A stretch of 64,000 nucleotides of DNA from Channallabes apus (taxonomy: Eukaryota > Chordata > Actinopteri > Siluriformes > Clariidae). The translations under genes and the position numbers were made by a program. Under the pieces are notes generated by a model that was not told the DNA's origin, did not search any database, and saw nothing but the letters and a program-made list of their open reading frames with translations. This document shows, piece after piece, positions 47,501-59,209 of this stretch (the first letter of the stretch is position 1; the number at the start of each line of letters is the position of its first letter). The DNA lies in the NCBI GenBank assembly GCA_030522415.1, contig CM060108.1, positions 38,815,756 through 38,879,755 on the forward strand, read 5' to 3'.

Positions 47501-50500
47501 ATAAAGTGTAAAATGGTTAAATTTCCACATGTTTGTGCCATAAAATTTATATTATACTGAATATTTTGATGGTGAAATATTAATGTGAAATTATAGCTGT
47601 AAATAAAATTAATAATTACCTTTTTCAAAAGCAGGTTTTGGCAGCACTGAAAAGAAAAAAGGTTAATATTGGAGACTGTATTTAGTCACATGAAGGATAC
47701 TCTTTATACATGTGTGGCAGTGTGGGCAATGGGGGCTTCCCATTGGCCCACTGCTAGGTGACTGTCACCCATGGCAGCCTATCAGTATGAGTTCTGACAG
47801 TACTTAAGGCTGGATTTTGTTGTACCTGGCATACGTCACGACTGGGACCGCCTTCACGGGGGCGTGTGGACAGAAGGTGTGTGAGTACTATCTGTAGCTA
47901 TGCGGCTAATGAAGAGGTGGACATATATCTTAAACTTTGATCATTTTCTTCTTATTAGGGTGCACGCTGGTTAAACGAATATCTGGTTGAGACGGACTGT
48001 TCACGGGTTGTCGGGTAGGTACAGGCTCCTCATGTGCTGCGTATGCTGCCGTTGGGTGATGCTAACGGGCGTCTGTTTACCTTTTAGCTGTGAACCATTC
48101 TTTATGCCTGTGTATTTTTGTGTGGGTCGCGGCGAGCTGTGAGCGGCGCTGCAACTCGCGTGGCGCAACGATTCATCCGGGTAAGTGAGTTTCACTTTCT
48201 CTGGCTTCTCCTGAAAAAACATACGACTTAGTCATGACTCTCTCTCTTAGTGAGCTTCGGATGTTTAATGCATTTTGATGGTGGATCTCGTGACGGCGGA
48301 AGTATTGGTCCTCTGTTTTGGTTGAGGACGGCGCTGCTGTTTTCTCCTCTGTTGTTTGTTATTTATATTTTTTTGTATGTGTTGTGATGTGATTGGTAGC
48401 TCGGAGCTGCTCGGCTATCGGTTGGAGCTAGTATGGACTTTGGCTCTCTGAATTTATGAGTCTGTGGTGAAGATTGTAATATAGCTCAAACTTTAGAGGA
48501 TAATCACGGCGAGCTGTCCGAGCTACATATAATTTTGTATGTTATTTCTTTTCCTGCTTTTTATTTATATATTTTTTTATTGTTGATTTGGGTGTCTTTT
48601 TTTGTATTTCGTGTTTGTTGACTTCGGGCATGGCTGGGTTGGGGGAAGGTTAGTTTGTAGTGCTGAGGGTAGTAACAGTGTGTGGAGTGCAGTGTAGCTG
48701 GGATTCATGTTTTCCTTTGAGTGAAATGGTGTGAAGTGCACTTGTAAGGTTAGCACTTCCTTTAATCTGCCCTTGTTGCCAAGACGCCTGTCCGAATTAT
48801 TCTGTGATTTATTTCGTTTGGATTGTTATTTTTTTCTTTCATTATTGTGTGTACACAGAGTGCCGTGTCCTTATTTTCATATATTGCATGTGATTGCCCT
48901 TATGATATTATATATGAAAGTATTTTAATTTGTTTTAAAAGTAAAATATTTGTTTTAAAAGTAAAATGGCAATAAAGTTTTGTACTTTTGTACCCTTGTC
49001 TCTCATGTTCTTCTAGCCTAGTGAACCTTGTGCTCCTTATTTGGGTTATTTCCCCGGTTAACCTCGGGGTGGCGTAATCGAGCTAGAGAAATTTTATACC
49101 TGATAATTGTCAGATCACCGTGTTGCCACACATGGTTTTACATTTTTCATTTAAGAGTTGTATGCGTATCCAAGTTTCCTCATCTATTTTTCTACATTTT
49201 ACACACAATCAGTTTATACAGTTTATTTACATACAGTTTATTCATAAAACCACAGACATAAGAAAGATTTCTTCAATGCCTCAATTAAAGCTCACAACAA
49301 ACATCAACATGGAGAACAATGTGATCTCAGTAACTTTCTGTAAATGCACTCTGCATCTAACTTTGAGATGAATATGTTATAACAGCAGGAGACCACATCA
49401 GATTTCACTCGTGTCAGTCAGGAACAGGAATCGGAGTCTACACTGTGTACAGATTTATGAAGACACAGAGCTGAGGGAGGAGTTTGTGATGACTGAATTA
49501 AATCATCTTCACAGAGAGCATGAATAACTCGGCTCCTGTAGATGACTGACTACAGCACGAGTTATAATGCTGGTCCTGGAGAACTCTCTCTTCTATATTA
49601 GTGTTTACTCTGTTTTAACACACACAATCTAATTAAGTACTAATTACCCAATACCCAATAAATTACCCAATAAATATCCCTCTCTGAACTGAAGTGAGCT
49701 TTATAAATCCAGGTTTGTTTTGTTATTAAAGAAAATAATTTAATTATTACCTTTCTTGTAAAAAACAGCTGCAGTTATTATCAATCCCACAGCAGTTATA
49801 CATGCTGGAACTGAAATGCCAACAGCCCACTTCCAAGCATAAAAGACTTTAAACAGAAATAAAACCACATTCATCACATGACTGATAATTTATCTGTGCA
49901 AGAATTAACTGATAACAATAAAACAAAAAACTAAACAATAATAAAATTAATACACTATGATTTAATAAAATAAAATAAAATCTATATATTTTTTTCATTG
50001 CAAAAAATGTAGATGTTTTTCATGCTCATGTGTCATTATTATTCACTCCATCTATAATTATTATAGTAGAATGTAACCATCTAAATCTAACTGTGGGAGT
50101 TTTTATTATTACAGACACTTACTATTAATGATAACCTCGGCTTCCATCATGTGATGTTCTTGTAGAAATCTGCAGTAAATTCTGTTAGAGTCGCTATAAT
50201 CATGAACAGTGATGCGGCGTTTCACACTGAAGCCCTCAGTGTCACTGTGTATCTGTGTCTCTTCAGCAGGCAGACGGACTCCTTCTCTGTCCAGCCACAG
50301 AACCCGAGGTTGAGGGTTCCAGCCTCTGGACTCACACACTAGATTAATCCCTCCTGAGTTATCATAACTCTCCATCCTGACCACTGGGTGGCTTCCCTGA
50401 GCTGTAATCAATAAACAACAAGTATTCCTTTAAATTAAGCCTTAAAAATAAAAAAATTATATACAGTATAATGTAAGTGGATAAAAAGTCCTGTTTCAGT

Positions 50501-53500
50501 TAGGTAAAATTATTTACCAGCATCAAGAAAAGAAAACAACCAAAACTGTAAGCACACATTAATAAATAAAAAATGTTTAATATAGCAAAAGCACTCAAAA
50601 CTGAAAGCACACGTTACTAAGAAAATTAAGAAGAAAATATAACAAAAAATGCTTACTGTATATTCACTAGACTCATGACTGCTAATTGTATTTGCAGAGC
50701 TTTTGTACCATTATTAATGTTCTCCTTTTGAATGATAATCTGAAGTGGTTGATGTACAATATGCACAAACCATTAAAGAAGTTTATAAAAAATTATTAAA
50801 ACAGCCACTGTATAAAACTTCACTGCAGAAATGGATCTTACCCTCAACGCTGACATAAAACGCAATTTCATCCACCCAGGATTCTTCCCCAATGAGACAG
50901 TGATATTGTCCTTCATCAGAGACTCTGAGAGCTGAGAGTTTGAGTGAAGCGTTGCCTTTCTGTAGCTCCTCTTTGAACAGTGATGTTCTTCCTCTGTAGT
51001 ACTGAGCCTGATCTTCATTTCTGTCTTCATGATTATTATAGAGATGCACTAATGAGTTCTTTGCATCTAGTTTCCTCCACTGCACTGTCATGTCCACAGC
51101 ACTGGTATTGGGTTTGATAAAACATGGCAGAACCAGGTCTTTACCAGCGTCAGCAACAAGAGGAGCATCTGGACCAAACACCTTTAGATCCTCTGTATTG
51201 TGGGGGGGGGGGGGGAAGCCATATTACTATATATGTAGTTTGAAACAAAACAGCATTTATTTAATTACACTTTACACAGTGCAAAAGTAAATGTCTGAGG
51301 TATTTCTATTCATTTAATATATATTTTTTTACATTTGATTGTTTGCTGCTAATACGTGTTCATGTCAAAGCTTTTTCTAATATTGATGTATGTACTGTAA
51401 ATAAAAAAAAAAAAAAAATTAAGGTCCTATTTTTGTTTCTTTATGTCCAGTAATGAATAATGTTTTGCTTTCCTGATCATTGCTTTCATGTGTGTGTGTT
51501 GTGTTTGCATGTGTGTGCACGTTTTTTTATTATTATTATTTGATTTTTTTAAATAGCAAACTGATCAAGGCCCGGTTTCTCGATAACGCACACTATTCGC
51601 GCTCTAAGAAGAATCTTAAGATATATCTTACGTTAAGTGATTACTTTTCTAAGTGTGTTTCTCGAACTGTCTCTTAGGAGTCTTCTTAAGTCGCTGCCTC
51701 TTACGTCCGACGTTACAAGACGCTGTCTACAGTAAAGGTCCTGAATGTGCGGACATCGGTGGCTCAGGAATCGATTTTTGACTCCTTTTGCATGACAGTG
51801 TTAAGAAAGACGGCACTTTCTATGCAAATTAAACATTGCACTAAATTCTTTTAATAGCGTTTATTTCGACATGGGTTAACTTAACAATAACATGCCATAA
51901 TAGACAAATATATAAATTAAATCACCAATTAAATAACTGTCATAATATTTTCATGTAACATGTGGCCGTGAAACAAACCGGGTATACAATCATAGTTGAT
52001 GGATAAACAGCTGATAACACTAGTGAAGAGCTCTTCACCAGCTTCAGAAACAATGTGAAGTGTCAGATGTTGGGATTGTATAGTGCACTTATGGAATGAG
52101 ATGACAAAGTGGAGGTTTAATACCCCTATCTCACACGCGGGGCCGTAAGTGCGGTTCATCATGATTCAGCGCGAGTTTTGGTGCCATGGTTACGTTTCCA
52201 TCTTACCACGCAAAATAAAAAAACATGTTTAACATGTGGAAGCTTGCAGACCTTGTAGATCTTCGCGGACCGTCGGGCGGCCACTCGAGGCGGATCACGG
52301 TGCTTAATACCCCTCTCACACCTGTGTGGCCTGACTCATCTCCGTGAGCTGCCGTGATTGCCCGCGACGTTCCTTTAATGTTCCACGAAGTTCTGCAAAG
52401 TCTGCAAGCTTCTGCGACGACTAGCAAAAAATTAAACGTTGAATTTTTCACACGGAAAGATGGAAACGTAATCACGGCGCAAAAACTCGGGGTGAATCAT
52501 GATCAAGCCTACAGCCACAGCGCGAGACCGTGCAGGTGAGATAGGGGTATAACACCGCATCTCATAGCGAGTCAAACCGCATAAGTGAATACTGTAGGGG
52601 TATTAAACATTACAATCACTCAGAAACATGAATGGATGCGGGGTTTGAAACTCCCAAGGTTATTTTCTCATTTAACTAAATCAAATTTCATAAAAATAAA
52701 ACTTATCAAAAGAAAAACCCATAAAGTCATGGATAATGGCTAATGATCAATCAAACATATTTTAAACAAAAAGCAGCGAGCAGCTGGACATCGGGACGTA
52801 GAGCGTAAGTACGATGCTTTGGCCTGGCATGTGCAGGTCTGAGCAGCTCAAGAAGCTCCATAATCTGTTGCCTTGGAAAGCAAAACTTTTTTTTTTTTTT
52901 TTTTTAATAACGACCACGGGGAAAATATGAAAAGGGCTGAAGTTTTGTCTAAAGGAAAAATGTACATGACACACACGGCTCCACGGACCGCACCGTCTTC
53001 AGTTTAACACAACACCACGCTCGCTACCAAATTGTTCGCCACCTGTTTAATATTAATAGTGATTGCCAATTTTAATGCATTAGTCACATTATGAAATAGG
53101 CTAATTAAAATGACTTTTGAACTGAACGCAAACCTGTGCAGGTGATGCAACTTTCTAGTGCACTATATGCATGAGCATTTCTATGAATACAGGAAGTAAA
53201 AAGATAACGAATAGAAGAAATTTAAAAAACAAAGCTAAAAGTCACCTCTATTAGTTCTGATATCAAATAAAATAACATTCTTAACATTCTTAGTCTACAG
53301 TCTATTCCATCATTAATACGACTTTGATAACGTGCCATAATATATATATATATTTATAAAGACTGCTGGTCCAGACCAACCTTACGAATGTGTGACGTAG
53401 CTAAGAGATACTTAGCGTAAGAACGTTTCGGGAAATGCGCCATAACGTTAAGAGAGAGGTTAAGGTACAACTTAAGAACTACTTAGCGATAAGAAGCTTT

Positions 53501-55554
53501 CGAGAAACCGGGCCCAGGTCATTTATGTAGGTAATAAAGAAATGTACCGTACACAGATTATACCACAGGCAGGTGGCGTGTGAGTACAGGAGCAATATCT
53601 ACAATATTTAGTGAATATAGCCTATTTTTGAAAACACTAACACTGGTGACATGTGAAAAAAAAAACAGGATTTCTTTAAACAAGCCATAAAAATTAGCAA
53701 GGCCCTAAAAATGAAGGTATAAAACATGAAGATGCCTGACTAAGTTCTATGTGAAAAGGTCATGAATTGGTGGTATACTGGCTGTTGTTGCCATGGGCTT
53801 AAAGGGCAGGCATGGGCGCAGAGGGGATGATGGTAATCAGAGTCTTTTATTTAACAAACATAGCTAAACTAAACAAAGAAACAAAAGAACTCAAACTATA
53901 AACTCAGCATTTAGAGCTAAACCTAGGCCCTTTTAGCTTCACAAAGGCCAAGAGCAGGGACAAAACATGAAGCTGGGCCTAAACAAGACAGGACGAGCCT
54001 AGAGACAGAACGGGTTAGTAGCTAATCTGGTTATGGTAGACTTGGATGATGATCTAAATGTGTTAGTATCTAAATGGATTAGTACCTGAACTACATGAGG
54101 AGAACGAACACACAAAAGGCTAAGCACACAAGAGGCTAATCCATACTAAAGCCACTAGCGGCCAATCCGACTAGAGGCTAAACCTACTGGAGGCTAATGC
54201 TACTAGCGGCTAACCCCGCTAACAGCTAAACCTGCTAGCGGCTAAGCATGGCTACACATGAAAACTAACTAAACATACAGTGACCCTAAACATACAATGA
54301 CCCTAAACATGCGGCAAACAAACACTGGGAACACAAAACAGTACTTACATATGATCAGAGACACAACACAACACTTCACTAGACAGAATCAGTTCGAGAA
54401 ACACAATGAACATAAAAATAACCAAAACTAGAGCCTTCTTATATTCACAGATGTGACATGACATAAAACTTAAACCAAAATACAAACTGAACTGAACAAA
54501 CCAAAATACCCAAATGACAATACTTATAGTAAATATAAATAATTCTCGACCCAGAACTAACGGCTATTTATAGAAATATCTAATGAGCTACCTCGGTCCA
54601 GGTGAGCTCCCTCATCACCTGACCGAGGTGCCTTCTGGGAAACTGAGTCTACAAACAAAAACTACAAAAAAAAAAAACAAGACTCCGGGCACACAGTGCC
54701 CTCTAGTGGACCTTCTACGGCAAGCCCCGAGGGGAAAAATGCATCCGCGCACGCGAGTGTTAAGTTCAGTTTTGGTGAATGGTGGAGAATAAACAGTTAA
54801 AAAGGATTTCATGTGCACTCGTTTTTATTGTTTTTTTTATATTACAAAGTGTTTAAGCGAACCCCGCATGAATGCTCGGTCACATTAACAAGAGTGTGGT
54901 AACGTTAATTGTAAGATGGCGGGAAAGTTGTTCGTAATGTAGAACGTGGGCGGACATTATGCAAATATGTTACGGAGTGATGTGGATCCGTAACAGAGTA
55001 AAAATAGATTTGCTAACGACTCGTTTAGGTGAATGTGAGCCGACTCTTTTTTTTAATAGACAAAAACTTCATTTATCGTGCACTGTCAGCGTCACAGATA
55101 GTGCAGATAGTTTATGTTCACATACAGATACATGACACACTGCATGAAAGATCATATTTGAAAAAGCATAATAGGGGCACTTTAAGTTATGAGGTGCTGC
55201 ATTCTCATAGCACATTTTTGTTGGAAGATTTAAATATATAATTATGATGAATGCATGTTCCCAGTTGGCTGTTATTTGGGTGTAATAACAAAACGCATAA
55301 GCCTTAAAATGCCAGCAGCCCCAGTGTAAAATTATTTCATTTTATCTGACTTACAGAACTCTAATTGCAAAAAATAAAATAAAATAAAGAATTTAAAAAA
55401 ATAAGCTTATAATGTATATTGTTAAACTAAAACATACACACACATATACACACACACACTCATGGTTGATGGTTGTTTCCATACCTGATTGAGATTCCAT
55501 AAAGAGAATCAGGAAAGTCACACACAAAAACATCCCTGAAAGACAGTTTAGCAT
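36989..55554 (-). CDS. Butyrophilin-like receptor with PRY-SPRY domain
   Basis: Nine predicted exons (minus): 55554-55485 leader; 51192-50842 IgV; 50401-50123 IgC; 49846-49751 TM; 27-nt exons 47646-47620, 46216-46190 and 43889-43863; and 37536-36989 PRY-SPRY. Hmm-free count of bases is 1425, i.e. 474 residues plus stop. That total comes from eight listed exons; all junctions are phase 1. Leader: [20 protein letters not shown]. IgV has [15 protein letters not shown] and [10 protein letters not shown]. IgC has [20 protein letters not shown] and [30 protein letters not shown]. Short exons encode [18 protein letters not shown] and ELTEMKKSA, a juxtamembrane stretch as in butyrophilins. SPRY has [20 protein letters not shown], a ligand-sensing B30.2 fold. 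Likely a T-cell or leukocyte regulatory surface protein. No stop or frameshift was seen in any exon. Confidence 0.85.
37767..38480. other. Intron stretch with simple repeats
   Basis: Contains a (CTAT)n tract near 38309-38341 and a (CA)n tract near 38408-38455. No gene found. Confidence 0.6.
38481..39002 (+). pseudogene. Rex-type LINE reverse-transcriptase relic
   Basis: Translation shows [17 protein letters not shown], then [17 protein letters not shown] (RT motif A) and [13 protein letters not shown], with stops and shifts between them. It is distinct from the 34.4-kb copy. It is joined at about 39003 to an L2-type LINE tail. Confidence 0.7.
39003..39135 (+). repeat. L2-type LINE 3' tail fragment
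   Basis: TTACCATCTCAGGGAGTTTT and TTGCCACTGTCACCCTCGGC also occur at 42675 (plus) and 56640 (complement). Confidence 0.75.
39136..39430. other. Non-coding intron sequence
   Basis: No feature recognised. Confidence 0.4.
39431..40998 (-). mobile_element. Tc1-like transposon with long inverted repeats
   Basis: Ends CAAACCGGATTCCAAAAAAG and CTTTTTTGGAATCCGGTTTG are flanked by TA (39429-39430, 40999-41000). The inverted repeats extend about 180 bp inward (ATGATACATTTTCTCAG and complement). A full-length transposase is encoded between them on the minus strand. It lies in an intron of the butyrophilin-like gene. Confidence 0.9.
39652..40713 (-). pseudogene. Tc1-like transposase, one frameshift
   Basis: The paired-like DNA-binding region ([52 protein letters not shown]) is followed by the catalytic core: [13 protein letters not shown] (first Asp) and [14 protein letters not shown] in the main frame. 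After one extra T in a T-run near 39950, DNARPHSA (second Asp) and [12 protein letters not shown] (third acidic) continue in another frame. One insertion therefore separates two otherwise open parts. The enzyme would cut and paste the surrounding element. Confidence 0.85.
41001..42599. other. Intron stretch, nothing recognised
   Basis: No exon, RNA or named repeat found. 41465-41760 is less AT-rich and may be an old repeat. Confidence 0.4.
42600..42945 (+). repeat. L2-type LINE 3' tail
   Basis: GTTGAGTCTGGTTCCTCTCA, TTACCATCTCAGGGAG and TAAAAGCGCTATATAAATAA are present, ending in tandem TTGAA (AATTGAATTGAATTGAA). The protein-coding part is absent. Confidence 0.8.
42946..43570. other. Non-coding, with CCAAT boxes near 43500-43565
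   Basis: GACCAATGAGAATTG (43508) and CTGATTGGTTAAA (43554) are CCAAT-type boxes around AGAAACACTTTCACT, which has a loose IRF-site look. No gene found. Confidence 0.35.
43571..43646 (-). CDS. Possible orphan leader exon
   Basis: From ATG at 43646 the minus strand reads [20 protein letters not shown] then LHAAKT before a weak GT (AAAACT|GTTTAA) and a stop. Charge, hydrophobic core and small residues at the end fit a signal peptide. It lies inside the last intron of the butyrophilin-like gene, on the same strand. No following exon for it was identified. It may be an alternative first exon, a relic of another receptor, or chance. Confidence 0.35.
44464..44549. repeat. (CA)n(TA)n microsatellite
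   Basis: About ten CA units followed by about 32 AT units, immediately left of a Tc1-like element. Confidence 0.95.
44550..46069 (+). mobile_element. Tc1-like transposon with broken transposase
   Basis: Ends CACAGTGGCTTGCAAAAGTA and TACTTTTGCAAGGCACTGTG lie in TA-rich context, with ~200-bp inverted repeats. The transposase runs plus-strand 44920-45873 in three frames: [20 protein letters not shown] (DNA-binding), then [20 protein letters not shown] with [16 protein letters not shown] (first catalytic Asp), then [17 protein letters not shown] and [13 protein letters not shown]. Two indels and a missing segment near 45410 disable it. Confidence 0.9.
46070..47619. other. Intron with one 27-nt exon, otherwise empty
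   Basis: Apart from the exon at 46190-46216, no feature is recognised. Confidence 0.45.
47713..49130 (+). mobile_element. Solo LTR (1418 bp)
   Basis: It begins TGTGGCAG and ends TTGCCACA (7 bp inverted ends), flanked by the 4 bp duplication CATG (47709-47712, 49131-49134). AATAAA lies near 48970. There is no second LTR or internal coding sequence, so recombination between LTRs is inferred. The family is unknown; the LTR is unusually long. Confidence 0.75.
49135..49750. other. Intron stretch, nothing recognised
   Basis: No supported feature. Confidence 0.4.
51569..53514. mobile_element. Non-autonomous element with GGCCCGGTTTCTCGA ends
   Basis: GGCCCGGTTTCTCGATAACG on the left and TTTCGAGAAACCGGGCC on the right are inverted. 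Subterminal motifs (TCTTAAG, CTTAGCG and related) recur near both ends. No transposase ORF is present. No convincing target duplication was found. The GGCCCGG ends recall Harbinger-type elements, but this is uncertain. Confidence 0.65.
52120..52550. mobile_element. Nested fold-back element
   Basis: Ends ATACCCCTATCTCAC and GTGAGATAGGGGTAT are inverted repeats. The whole ~430 bp is an imperfect palindrome: CATGATTCA ... TACGTTTCCATCTT at 52158-52203 is mirrored at 52457-52502, and CTTGCAGACC is mirrored by GTCTGCAAG. An internal TACCCCTCTCACACC copy lies near 52308. Confidence 0.75.
53780..54740. repeat. Unclassified repeat block with GCTAGCGGCTAA units
   Basis: Within 54110-54250 short units of the type ACTAGCGGCTAA(N)CC recur about every 17-18 bases with substitutions. 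The surrounding block has a uniform A-rich composition and may be an LTR or other element, but its ends are not identifiable. Confidence 0.5.
54840..55210. repeat. Possible non-autonomous DNA element
   Basis: CpG-containing stretch ending TAGGGGCACTTTAAG, similar in style to 33900-34205. No paired termini confirmed. Confidence 0.35.
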
Positions 55555-55575
55555 TATTGCTTCAGTCTTATTCAC

Positions 55576-56274
55576 ACAGTCTTTTAAATAACATTTTAAG
55601 AATTACACTTGATGCACAAGTTTACTCAAACATATACTTACTTATTTTAAAAGTTTATATTTTATTGGTTAAAAGCTGCTAAAAGTGAAGGCCCTTTGTC
55701 CCAAAGTCTATGATCAGTCTGTTGTGTTTCCATAATATAACCTGTTTAACCTGTCTCTTAAAGCGAAACTAAACACACCTAAATACGGTGGCCCAGAAGG
55801 GCAAAACATCTCCCCAGGGTATGTGTATGTTTTATTTTCTGTGTAAAATACATGTGTAAGATACAAAGATTTGGCTTTTTTTCTTTTTTAAATATATATA
55901 CTGTATATAAATAAATAATTTTGTTTATAATTTTGTTTAAAAGGGAGACTTTAGCTAATAATTTAGTTAATAAATGTGTTTCAGAAATGAAATTTTCTGT
56001 ACCAACTGGTCAACAATATTGCAAGAAAGGTAAATCATTAAAAGTAAAAAAGAAATTATTTTACAGTTCCTTGTTGTTATTATGTGCAGCTATTGATTTG
56101 ATTGTACTTGCTGAACAAGGGACTGAGTAGAATTGAATGATCATGAATTAGGTGATTTTTCATTGATTTTTTTCACAAGTCACAGATCAGAGATTTTGAG
56201 TGAGGAGTTTTTACTCCTTTACCCTGCCCAGTGATGCAATTTCATAAGAGGCTGGTTTCACGTATCTTAAAGGA
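55576..56274. other. 5' flank of butyrophilin-like gene
   Basis: No confident promoter element; no other gene found. Confidence 0.4.
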
Positions 56275-56345
56275 TTCTCAAATTCTAATTTTATGTGTCA
56301 CATGCACAGTCATACACAGTACAATATGCAGTGAAATGCTTATTG
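56275..56345. repeat. Dispersed repeat (copy of 32905)
   Basis: CACAGTCATACACAGTAC and ATGCAGTGAAATGCTTATT, as at 32905-33000. Confidence 0.55.
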
Positions 56346-56460
56346 ATTCATGCTTTAGCCTTCACCATCACCAGCCAGTAGCTGTCACACACAGGGGAGT
56401 TTAGGGATAAGTGCAGGGTTTTGGCAGCTAGTGAGGATTACCAGGTGAAACAACAATTAT

Positions 56461-59167
56461 TCAATTCAATTCAATGTTATTTGTATAGCGCTTTTAACAA
56501 TTGACATTGTCTCAAAACAGCTTTACACAATCAAAAGAATTATTTGAGTTTGTATGGAATGTGAATGAATCAAAATGGTCAGATAGTCCCTGGTGAGCAA
56601 GCCGAGGGAGACAGTGGCAAGGAAAAACTCCCTGAGATGGTAATAGGAAGAAACCTTGAGAGGAACCAGACTCAACAGGGAACCCATCCTCATTTGTGTG
56701 AAACAGATAGCAGGAAATGATCTGCATTTATACAGTGTGTTAGGTGGCAGGCAGTTCAGCTATAATAGTTGATGTTAATTGATGTTAAAAATGGAGTCCA
56801 GGTAGTTATTGGAGACTCAGATAGACTTGTAGAATGTTCCAGTCCTGAACTATCGAATTGTCAAGTCCTCAGAGAAACAGCTGAAAACACCAGTCGAGGC
56901 CAGAACCATCTTCTAAGTAGATAGAATCATCCCCAGACACCAGACGCATCCCAAAGACACACACGGGGCATCCATGCGACGAGACCTCCAACCAGAAACG
57001 GGGCACCAAGATGGATCAGACAGGTCCGGAGGGCAGAGGGAGTCTGGATCACTGGCAGCTCAGGAATGACATGTGTAGCTCGACAGAGAAAGAGAAAGAG
57101 TGAAAGAGGGAGACAGGGAAGAGAGGAAAGAGAAAGAGGGGGAGGCAGAGAAGAAGAGGAGAGATGGCAGTTAGGTATGGTCACAGTCACATACTGTAAT
57201 GTATAATGTGAATGTATATTTACTGTAGAGTGCAAGCAGGGACTCCGGCAGGACTAACTATGACAGCATAACTAAAAGGAAGAGCCAGAAGGAAACACAA
57301 ACATGAGGGCTCCCTGAGATTTAAAGCAAACAATCACCTCACCGTCAACAAACCTGAGTGATCAAATGAGAGTGAGGAAGAGAGCATCTAACGTCCATGA
57401 GTCCCCCAGATCTGCTCCTTTACCTAAGACAAATCTATTTATAAAAATGCTTGGCTAAATAAATAGGTTTTTAGCCTAGACTTAAACACTGAGACTGTGT
57501 CTGAGTCCCGAACACTATTTGGAAGACTATTCCATAATTTTGGGGCTTTGTAAGAAAAAGCTCTGTCCCCAGCTGTAGTTTTCATAATACGCGGTACTGA
57601 CAAGCAGCCTGCATCCTTTGACCGAAGTAGGCGTGGCGGATCGTAAGACACTAGCAGTTCGCTCAGATACTGCGGCGCGAGACCATTTAATGCATTATAT
57701 GTCAAGAGTAGTATTTTAAAATCAATGTGAAATTTCACAGGGAGCCAATGTAGTGAAGATAGGATAGGGGTGATGTGCTCATATCTTCTGGTTCTAGTGA
57801 GGACTCTCGCTGCTGCATTCTGGACTAGCTGAAGCTTGTTTATGCACCTAACAGAACAACCAGACAGTAAGGCATTACAATAGTCCAACCTAGAAGTGAT
57901 AAAAGCATGAACTAGTTTTTCTGCATCGTTTACCGACAATATATTTCTTATCTTGGCAATATTTCTGAGGTGACAGAATGCTATCCTGGTGATATTATCT
58001 ACATGAGCTTCAAATGAAAGGCTGGAATCTATAATCACGCCGAGGTCTTTTACTGTTGCACTTGATGGAACAGAAAGGCCATCTAAAGTTACGGTGTGAT
58101 CTAAGATTTTACTTCTGGCTCTATGCGGTCCTATGACTAGAACTTCTGTCTTATCCGGATTAAGCAGAAGGAAGTTAATTAGCATCCAATTTCTTATGTC
58201 CTGCACACATTGCTCAACTTTAGTAAGCTGGTTTTTCTCATCAGGTTTTGTTGAGACGTATAGCTGTGTGTCGTCAGCATAACAATGAAAACTAATACCA
58301 TGCTTACGGATTATGTTGCCCAGAGGAAGCATGTAAAGGGAGAAAAGCAGTGGGCCTAAAACTGAACCCTGCGGAACACCAAACTCCACTAGAGAACAAT
58401 GCAGAATAATCACCATTTAAGTCTACATACTGATAACGATCGGTCAAATAGGATCTGAGCCAGGAGAGGGCTGTACCCTTAATTCCCACTACATTTTCTA
58501 ATCTGTGAAGAAGAATAGCATGATCAATGGTGTCAAAAGCTGCACTGAGGTCGAGTAATACAAGCATAGTTACACAACCCTGATCAGAGGCCAATAGGAG
58601 GTCATTTACTACTTTAACGAGTGCTGTTTCTGTGCTGTGATGAGGCCTAAATCCTGACTGATACAGTTCATGTATGCCATTTCTATGTAGATATGAGCAT
58701 AGCTGCTCCGCTACTATCTTTTCCAGAATCTTAGAGATAAAGGGGAGGTTTGATATTGGCCTGTAATTGGACAGCTGACAGGGGTCGAGGTCAGGTTTCT
58801 TAATTATTGGTTTGATAACTGCTAATTTAAAAGATTTTGGAACATGACCAATGCTGAGTGAGGAATTACTTATTCTCAACATCGGTTTTGTTATTACTGG
58901 TACTATCTGTTTAAGAAAATGTGTCGGTATAGGATCTAATATACAGGTTGATGAATTTGCAGAAGAGATGAGTGAAATTAGTTCATTCTCTTCAAGAGGA
59001 GTAAAGTATTCTAGGTTTGAATCTGACATGGCTAGGTTAACATCTGTATCAATTACATTGTTCGATTTCAAAGCCTCAATTTTATGCCTGATATTTACAA
59101 TTTTATTATTAAAAAAGTTCATGAAGTCCTCACTATTGCATGATGATGCTGATATATATATAATCAC
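56461..59167 (-). mobile_element. L2-clade LINE, RT half with 3' tail
   Basis: The reverse transcriptase is split by a single indel near 58410. 59167-58430 holds NYRPISNLPFISKILEKIV, YQSGFRPHHSTETAL and LLDLSAAFDTIDH (motif A). 58416-57439 holds [17 protein letters not shown] (motif B), [11 protein letters not shown] (motif C) and the conserved C-terminus ([43 protein letters not shown]). The 3' tail to 56461 carries the common AGGGAGTTTTTCCTTGCC motif and an ATTGAATTGAA terminus. The endonuclease and ORF1 are missing at the 5' side. It complements, but is a different copy from, the L2 5' half at 12.5-13.9 kb. Confidence 0.9.
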
Positions 59168-59209
59168 ATATAAAAATATTTACTAGTGAAAAAAAAATAT
59201 ATATATATA

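Noticed and set aside
48001..49261. ORFs of 65-77 codons
   Set aside because: Within or next to the solo LTR; no recognisable protein.
36989..55554. Reading the SPRY exon as a separate TRIM-type gene
   Set aside because: No RING or B-box exons were seen, and its phase-1 acceptor fits the Ig-TM exons exactly.
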